Shown one piece after another: positions 52,040 through 56,827 of a DNA stretch of 56,827 nt. This DNA comes from Clostridiaceae bacterium. Its GTDB lineage: Bacteria > Bacillota > Clostridia > Lachnospirales > Lachnospiraceae. The notes beneath the pieces are model-generated. The model saw only the letters and a program-made list of their open reading frames with translations. It made no database searches and was not told where the DNA came from. The position numbers and the translations under genes are program-made. The stretch lies in assembly GCA_021200535.1 (NCBI GenBank), contig JAJQGL010000012.1:1-56827 (forward strand), in the 5' to 3' direction. Every line of letters starts with the position of its first letter. Positions within the stretch are counted from its first letter, which is position 1.

Positions 52040-55000
52040 CTACATATTTTTTACAGCCGTAGCCAGCATCAGCTTGATTCGGTTTAACTGATTTACCTCG
52101 CTTGCACCCGGGTCATAGTCTACTGCTACGATATTGGTATCCTTGTACTGCCGGCGCAGTTCCTTGATAACACCCTTGCCGACGACGTGATTTGGCAGGC
52201 AGCCAAACGGCTGTGCGCAGACAATGTTTGGCACGCCAGAGTGAATCAGCTCAATCATCTCGCCAGTCAGGAACCAGCCCTCACCGGTCTGGTTTCCGCA
52301 GGAGACAATCGGAGAGGCGTATTCTGCCAGTGTCTTAATCGGAACCGTAGGAGAGAAACGGCTGCTTGCTGCGAGCGCATCGTTGGAAACCCTGCGGTAT
52401 CGTTCCAGCAGACGGATCGCTAGGTTATTTATTACTGCACTGCTCTTTTTCTTGCCAAGGTATTCTGCCTTGAAGTTTGCATTGTACAAAGAGTACATAA
52501 AGAAATCCAGCAAATCCGGGCAGACTGCTTCTGCGCCTTCTGCTTCCAGCAGATCGACCAGATAATTATTTGCCAGCGGCAGGAATTTTACCAGAATTTC
52601 ACCGACAATTCCTACACGCGGCTTTTTGATATCCTTTAACGGCAGCTCATCAAAATCTTTGATAATTCCCTGCACATTTTTCTTAAATTCAGACGATTTA
52701 TTGGTCAAAATGGCTTTTTTTACAATGCGCAGCCATTTTTCGTGCAATGCGTTAGCAGAGCCAGGAACAGCTTCGTAAGGCCGTGTCTTATAGAGAACGC
52801 GCATAAATACATCCCCGTAAATCAATGCCTGAATCGCCTTGATCAGCATTTTCGGGTTAATGTGCAGGCCGGGATTCTTTTCGATACCCGCACTCATTGA
52901 GATAACCGGTATCTGTGACATTCCTGCTTTTTCCAGTGCACGCCGTATAAAACCAATGTAATTTGTTGCGCGGCATCCCCCGCCTGTCTGTGTAATAATC
53001 AGGGCAACCTTATTTAAGTCATATTTTCCGGACAGCAGTGCCTCCATAAATTGCCCGATTACCAGAAGCGAAGGATAGCAGGCATCATTGTTTACATATT
53101 TCAGCCCATAGTCAATACATTTCTCCGTACTTGGCAGTATTTCAATATGATAACCGCAGGATTCCAGCGCCGGTTCCAGAATATCAAAATGGATAGGCGA
53201 CATCTGCGGAACCAGGATGGTGTATTCTTTGCGCATTTCTTCTGTAAAGATAACGCGGTGATGCGCAGTATCTGCTTTCTGCGGCAGTATATTCTTCCTT
53301 TCCCGTTCTTTGACAGCTGCCAGCAGAGAGCGTATCCGGATTCTCGCTGCGCCCAGGCTGTTTACTTCGTCAATCTTTAATACCGTATAAATCTTATTCT
53401 GCTTTGTCAGAATATCGCTGACCTGATCGGTTGTCACGGCATCCAGGCCGCAGCCAAAGGAATTGAGCTGCACCAGATCCAGGTCAGCCCGTGTGCTGAC
53501 AAAAGAGGCGGCTTTATAGAGACGGGAATGATACATCCACTGATCCATTACAATGGTCGGCCGGTCAACCGTTCCCAGTTCCGAAATACTATCCTCAGTC
53601 AGTACGGCGACGCCAAAGGAATTGATCATTTCCGGAATGCCGTGGTTAATCTCCGGATCAATGTGATATGGCCTGCCGGACAATACAATGCCGTGACAGT
53701 TATTTTTTTCCATATAGTCCAACACTTCTTTTCCCTTTTGGGATATATCGCTGCGGACAGCCATCATCTCTTTCCATGCGGCGGAGGCGGCTGCCTTGAT
53801 CTCTTTTACCGGAATGCCGTTTTCCTGCGAAAAGATCTTACAAAGGCGTTTTGTAATAATACTTTCGTTTTCAAACGAAAGAAAAGGATTTTGATATCGA
53901 ATCTGGCCGTTGCGAAGCTCTTCGACGTTATTTTTAATATTTTCACCATAGGATGTCACAATCGGACAGTTATAGTGGTTGCCGCTTTCTTCTGTCTCCT
54001 TTCGTTCGTAAGGAACACATGGATAGAAGATATAGTCAAGACCCTGGCGGATCAGCCACGAAATATGGCCATGCGCAAGCTTCGCCGGATAGCATTCGGA
54101 TTCACTCGGAATGGACTCAATTCCAAGTTCATAGATTTTGCGGCTGGATTCCGGTGAAAGAACAACGCGGTATCCAAGCTTTGTGAAAAAAGTGAACCAG
54201 AACGGATAATTTTCATACAGATTCAGCACTCTTGGGATGCCGACCTTACCGCGCGGTGCATCTTTTTCCTCCAGCGGAACATAATGGGCAAACAGACGCT
54301 TATTTTTGTAGTCAAACAGGTTTGGTACTTTTTTGGCGTTTTTCTCTTTGCCAATACCACGTTCACAGCGGTTTCCTGAGATAAACTGCCTTCCCCCGGT
54401 AAAGCGGTTGATGGTCAGGAGGCAGTGGTTTGTACAGCCCTTGCAGCGCGTCATGGAGGTTTCAAATCGCAGATCATTAATCTGTTCAATCGAGAGCATG
54501 GTTGTCTTTTGACCGGTATAGTGATCTCTTGCGATCAATGCCGCACCAAAGGCACCCATAATACCTGCAATGTCCGGGCGCACGGCGCTGCAGCCGGAGA
54601 TCCTTTCAAAGCTCCGCAAAACGGCATCGTTATAGAAGGTTCCGCCCTGTACGACAACCTTTTCACCTAAATCTTTCGGGTCTGTCAGCTTAATTACCTT
54701 TAACAGGGCATTTTTGATGACAGAATATGCCAGCCCTGCAGAGATATCTGCAACACTTGCGCCTTCCTTCTGCGCCTGCTTTACTTTGGAATTCATAAAT
54801 ACCGTACAGCGCGAGCCAAGATCAATCGGATTTTCTGCATATAAGGCTACTTTGGCAAAATCGGCGACTTCATAATTCAGTGATTTGGCAAAGGTTTCGA
54901 TAAACGAGCCGCATCCGGAGGAACAGGCTTCGTTGAGCTGTACTTTATCAACGGATTGATTTTTTATCTTAATGCATTTCATATCCTGTCCGCCGATGTC

Positions 55001-56257
55001 GAGAATGCAGTCGACATCCGGTTCAAAAAACGCAGCGGCATTGTAATGGGCTACCGTTTCCACCTCGCCTTCATCCAGCATCAGCGCCGCTTTAATTAAC
55101 GCTTCGCCGTAGCCGGTCGAGCAGGAGCGGACAATTCTGGCACCCTCCGGCATTTTGGAGTAAATTTCTTTGATTGCTTTTAAAGAGGTTTTAAGAGGGC
55201 TTCCGTTGTTGCTGTTATAAAAAGAATACAAAAGAGAACCGTCCTCGCCGATCAGGGCAACCTTTGTCGTTGTGGAACCGGCGTCAATTCCCAGAAACAA
55301 ATCCCCTTTGTAGGTTGAAAAATCTCCTTTTTTTACATCCTTTTTGGAGTGATCGGCAAGGAAAGCCTGATATTCCGTTTCATTTTTAAACAGAGGCTCC
55401 ATGCGGGTAACTTCAAAATCCATATGTATCTCTTCCGAAAGCTTTCGGGTGAGATTGGCAAGTGAAGTCTGGCATTCCTCTTTTGCGTTCATTGCCGCAC
55501 CGGATGCGGCAAACAGATGGGAATGTTCTGGGGCAATGATCTGTTCCTCTGTCAGGTGCAGTGTCTGGATAAATGCCTGCCGCAGCTCAGTCAAAAAGTG
55601 CAGGGGACCGCCCAAAAAGGCAACGTTTCCCCGGATTGGCTTGCCACATGCAAGGCCGCTGATTGTCTGGTTTACTACTGCCTGGAAAATAGAGGCAGAA
55701 AGGTCTTCCTTTGTTGCCCCCTCATTGATCAAAGGCTGAATATCTGATTTGGCAAAGACGCCGCATCTTGCAGCAATCGGATAGATTGCTTCATAATTTT
55801 TAGCATATTCATTTAGACCTGCCGCGTCTGTCTTTAAAAGAGTGGCCATCTGGTCAATAAAAGATCCGGTACCGCCCGCGCAGATACCATTCATACGCTG
55901 GTCGATTCCGCCGGTAAAATAAATGATTTTTGCATCTTCGCCGCCCAGTTCGATTGCGACGTCCGTCTGCGGGGCAAAATCCTTTAAAGAGGTGGCAACG
56001 GCCACTACCTCCTGCACAAAGGGAATGTCTAAGTGCTTTGACAGCGTCAGGCCGCCGGAACCCGTAATCATCGGTGCAACCGGAAGGTCGCCGAGTTTTT
56101 CGCAGGCATCTTTTATGATAGATGCCAGTGTTTCCTGAATGTTTGCGTAATGTCTCTGATAATCAGAAAAAATAATGTCTCCGTTGGTATTTAATACGGC
56201 TATCTTCACTGTAGTGGAACCAATATCGATTCCAAGTGTATTGTAATTTAACTTCAT
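52040..56257 (-). CDS. Large 2-hydroxyacyl-CoA dehydratase activase-related protein (double BadF/BcrA ATPase, DUF2229)
   Basis: The protein has 1405 residues, as is usual for this group. It has two ASKHA ATPase domains. The first starts at residue 8 with [14 protein letters not shown], followed by [12 protein letters not shown]. The second is at about 319 with [14 protein letters not shown], then [12 protein letters not shown], the [4Fe-4S] cysteine region. A cysteine cluster [13 protein letters not shown] is at about 605, then the DUF2229 part with [19 protein letters not shown], and a C-terminal dehydratase-like part with [13 protein letters not shown] and [16 protein letters not shown]. 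The known relatives use ATP to push low-potential electrons to a dehydratase or reductase. The substrate of this fused form is not established. It stands alone. Confidence 0.92.
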   Translation of the reverse strand: MKLNYNTLGIDIGSTTVKIAVLNTNGDIIFSDYQRHYANIQETLASIIKDACEKLGDLPVAPMITGSGGLTLSKHLDIPFVQEVVAVATSLKDFAPQTDVAIELGGEDAKIIYFTGGIDQRMNGICAGGTGSFIDQMATLLKTDAAGLNEYAKNYEAIYPIAARCGVFAKSDIQPLINEGATKEDLSASIFQAVVNQTISGLACGKPIRGNVAFLGGPLHFLTELRQAFIQTLHLTEEQIIAPEHSHLFAASGAAMNAKEECQTSLANLTRKLSEEIHMDFEVTRMEPLFKNETEYQAFLADHSKKDVKKGDFSTYKGDLFLGIDAGSTTTKVALIGEDGSLLYSFYNSNNGSPLKTSLKAIKEIYSKMPEGARIVRSCSTGYGEALIKAALMLDEGEVETVAHYNAAAFFEPDVDCILDIGGQDMKCIKIKNQSVDKVQLNEACSSGCGSFIETFAKSLNYEVADFAKVALYAENPIDLGSRCTVFMNSKVKQAQKEGASVADISAGLAYSVIKNALLKVIKLTDPKDLGEKVVVQGGTFYNDAVLRSFERISGCSAVRPDIAGIMGAFGAALIARDHYTGQKTTMLSIEQINDLRFETSMTRCKGCTNHCLLTINRFTGGRQFISGNRCERGIGKEKNAKKVPNLFDYKNKRLFAHYVPLEEKDAPRGKVGIPRVLNLYENYPFWFTFFTKLGYRVVLSPESSRKIYELGIESIPSESECYPAKLAHGHISWLIRQGLDYIFYPCVPYERKETEESGNHYNCPIVTSYGENIKNNVEELRNGQIRYQNPFLSFENESIITKRLCKIFSQENGIPVKEIKAAASAAWKEMMAVRSDISQKGKEVLDYMEKNNCHGIVLSGRPYHIDPEINHGIPEMINSFGVAVLTEDSISELGTVDRPTIVMDQWMYHSRLYKAASFVSTRADLDLVQLNSFGCGLDAVTTDQVSDILTKQNKIYTVLKIDEVNSLGAARIRIRSLLAAVKERERKNILPQKADTAHHRVIFTEEMRKEYTILVPQMSPIHFDILEPALESCGYHIEILPSTEKCIDYGLKYVNNDACYPSLLVIGQFMEALLSGKYDLNKVALIITQTGGGCRATNYIGFIRRALEKAGMSQIPVISMSAGIEKNPGLHINPKMLIKAIQALIYGDVFMRVLYKTRPYEAVPGSANALHEKWLRIVKKAILTNKSSEFKKNVQGIIKDFDELPLKDIKKPRVGIVGEILVKFLPLANNYLVDLLEAEGAEAVCPDLLDFFMYSLYNANFKAEYLGKKKSSAVINNLAIRLLERYRRVSNDALAASSRFSPTVPIKTLAEYASPIVSCGNQTGEGWFLTGEMIELIHSGVPNIVCAQPFGCLPNHVVGKGVIKELRRQYKDTNIVAVDYDPGASEVNQLNRIKLMLATAVKNM

Positions 56258-56284
56258 GATAGAAACTCCAATCTTGTGTATGGA

Positions 56285-56322
56285 TTATGTATTGTGATGC
56301 TTTTGCACATCACAATACATAA
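56285..56322. promoter_or_regulatory. 15-bp inverted repeat between the activase and LysM genes
   Basis: TTATGTATTGTGATG at 56285-56299 and its complement at 56308-56322 form a perfect stem with an 8-base loop. It begins 27 bases outside the activase start. No T-run follows on either side. It could be an operator, a 5' leader hairpin of the activase gene, or a barrier between the divergent genes. Confidence 0.6.
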
Positions 56323-56474
56323 ATATGATTCACGAGCCATTATAAATTATCTTTTTTTGGAATGCAAGCCACAGATCAGATTTGCAGAAGGTAACTTGTG
56401 GAATTTCTCTTTTTTGCAATAGTGGCATTTTGTATGAGAGGGAATATATTAATAAAAAAAGGAAATAGATCAGG

Positions 56475-56827
56475 ATGAACTACGATTATTGCAATGGGAT
56501 TACTTATACGATAAAAAAAGGCGATTCTCTTTATGAAATCAGTCGCAGACATAATATTGCGCTGGGACTTTTATTGCGTGCAAATCCTTATGTAGACGTG
56601 TTTAATCTACAGGTGGGTGATACTATATGCATCCCGAAGAAAGAGCAGCAGGCAATGCCGTTTTCCAATGCTGGAAACGGCGCGGCCGGTATGGAAATGA
56701 TGCCGGACGGCCAAAGCGGAAACGGCACGGCCGGTATGGAAATGATGCCGGGCGGCCAAAGCGGAAACGGCGCGGCCGGTATGGAAATGATGCCGGGCGG
56801 CCAAAGCGGAAACGGCGCGGCCGGTAT
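56475..56827 (+). CDS. LysM-domain protein with methionine/glycine-rich repeats (partial)
   Basis: The frame starts at ATG 56475 with AGGAAA upstream and runs off the window after 117 codons. Residues 9-55 are a LysM domain (YTIKKGDSLYEISRRHNIALGLLLRANP...VGDTICIPKK), which binds peptidoglycan or chitin-like sugars. There is no signal peptide before it, as in SafA/spore-type LysM proteins. After a short linker come 15-residue repeats GNGAAGMEMMPGGQS, three full copies plus the start of a fourth. A spore-coat or cell-surface role is plausible. The full length and end are not visible. Confidence 0.85.
   Translation, partial: MNYDYCNGITYTIKKGDSLYEISRRHNIALGLLLRANPYVDVFNLQVGDTICIPKKEQQAMPFSNAGNGAAGMEMMPDGQSGNGTAGMEMMPGGQSGNGAAGMEMMPGGQSGNGAAG
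56673..56827 (+). repeat. 45-bp tandem repeat in the LysM gene (continues past the window)
   Basis: Units start at 56673, 56718, 56763 and 56808 and are nearly identical at DNA level (copy one has GAC for GGC and copy two ACG for GCG). Each encodes 15 residues in frame. GC content is much higher than the flanks. Confidence 0.95.

Noticed and set aside
54425-55747. Several plus-strand frames of 60-112 codons
   Set aside because: They are opposite-strand shadows of the 1405-residue activase gene, which has consistent motifs throughout.

Overview
The window looks like a chromosomal segment of a Lachnospiraceae-type Clostridium (Bacillota). The evidence is strong GGAGG-type ribosome binding sites, TTGACA/TATAAT promoters, GTG/TTG starts, a T-box-like leader before aspS, and family content typical of anaerobic gut clostridia: a very large BadF/BcrA-type activase, a DUF711 protein beside a UPF0237 ACT protein, a FlxA-like protein, an anaerobic sulfatase-maturase-type radical SAM protein, a GH42 enzyme and PTS/ABC sugar uptake. 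I saw no tRNA, rRNA, CRISPR array, intact insertion sequence or integrase.

Layout. 1-5.3 kb is a worn accessory region. It holds the start of a P-type ATPase, a RhuM fragment, other relics, an HxlR regulator, a small 2x[4Fe-4S] ferredoxin and a flavin-type split-barrel protein, with structured leaders upstream. It ends in an Mrp/Nbp35 gene that has lost its P-loop. 5.6-9.9 kb has a metallo-beta-lactamase-fold protein, an MmcQ/YjbR protein, a LytTR regulator with a GHKL kinase, and a FlxA-like protein. 10.0-15.7 kb is a compact NRPS-like cluster: Sfp-type phosphopantetheinyl transferase, membrane-anchored alpha/beta hydrolase, free-standing condensation domain, carrier protein, adenylate-forming ligase and a convergent TetR regulator. 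15.8-20.8 kb has uvrB, a GH42 beta-galactosidase and two small genes. 20.9-25.8 kb has an HD-GYP protein, a LacI regulator, the radical SAM protein and rplM-rpsI. 25.9-34.8 kb has a glycosyltransferase, a glucose-type PTS permease, a DUF1275 membrane gene with a damaged start, a cyclophilin lipoprotein, an M15 peptidase, aspS, trxA and a DtxR-type repressor. 34.9-39.8 kb is a LacI-controlled ABC sugar importer without its own ATPase. 39.9-56.8 kb holds an FtsA-like ATPase, a YycJ-type hydrolase, ACT and DUF711 proteins, PepD, an LCP enzyme, an LRR surface protein, an aminotransferase, a repeat-altered small gene, a CPBP protease, the 1405-residue activase and the start of a LysM protein with methionine-rich repeats.

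How it fits together. The most promising little-described system is the 10.0-15.7 kb cluster. The ligase would activate an acid and load it on the carrier protein, which the Sfp enzyme primes. The stand-alone condensation domain would transfer the acyl group to an unknown acceptor, and the hydrolase would act on or release the product. A promoter-like segment in front of the cluster recurs almost unchanged between tetR and uvrB (26 of 31 positions), which hints at shared control. Other notable signals are a 19-bp tandem repeat that shifts the frame of a small gene, an unusually short T-box-like leader, and several small ORFs that overlap or abut the genes they precede.
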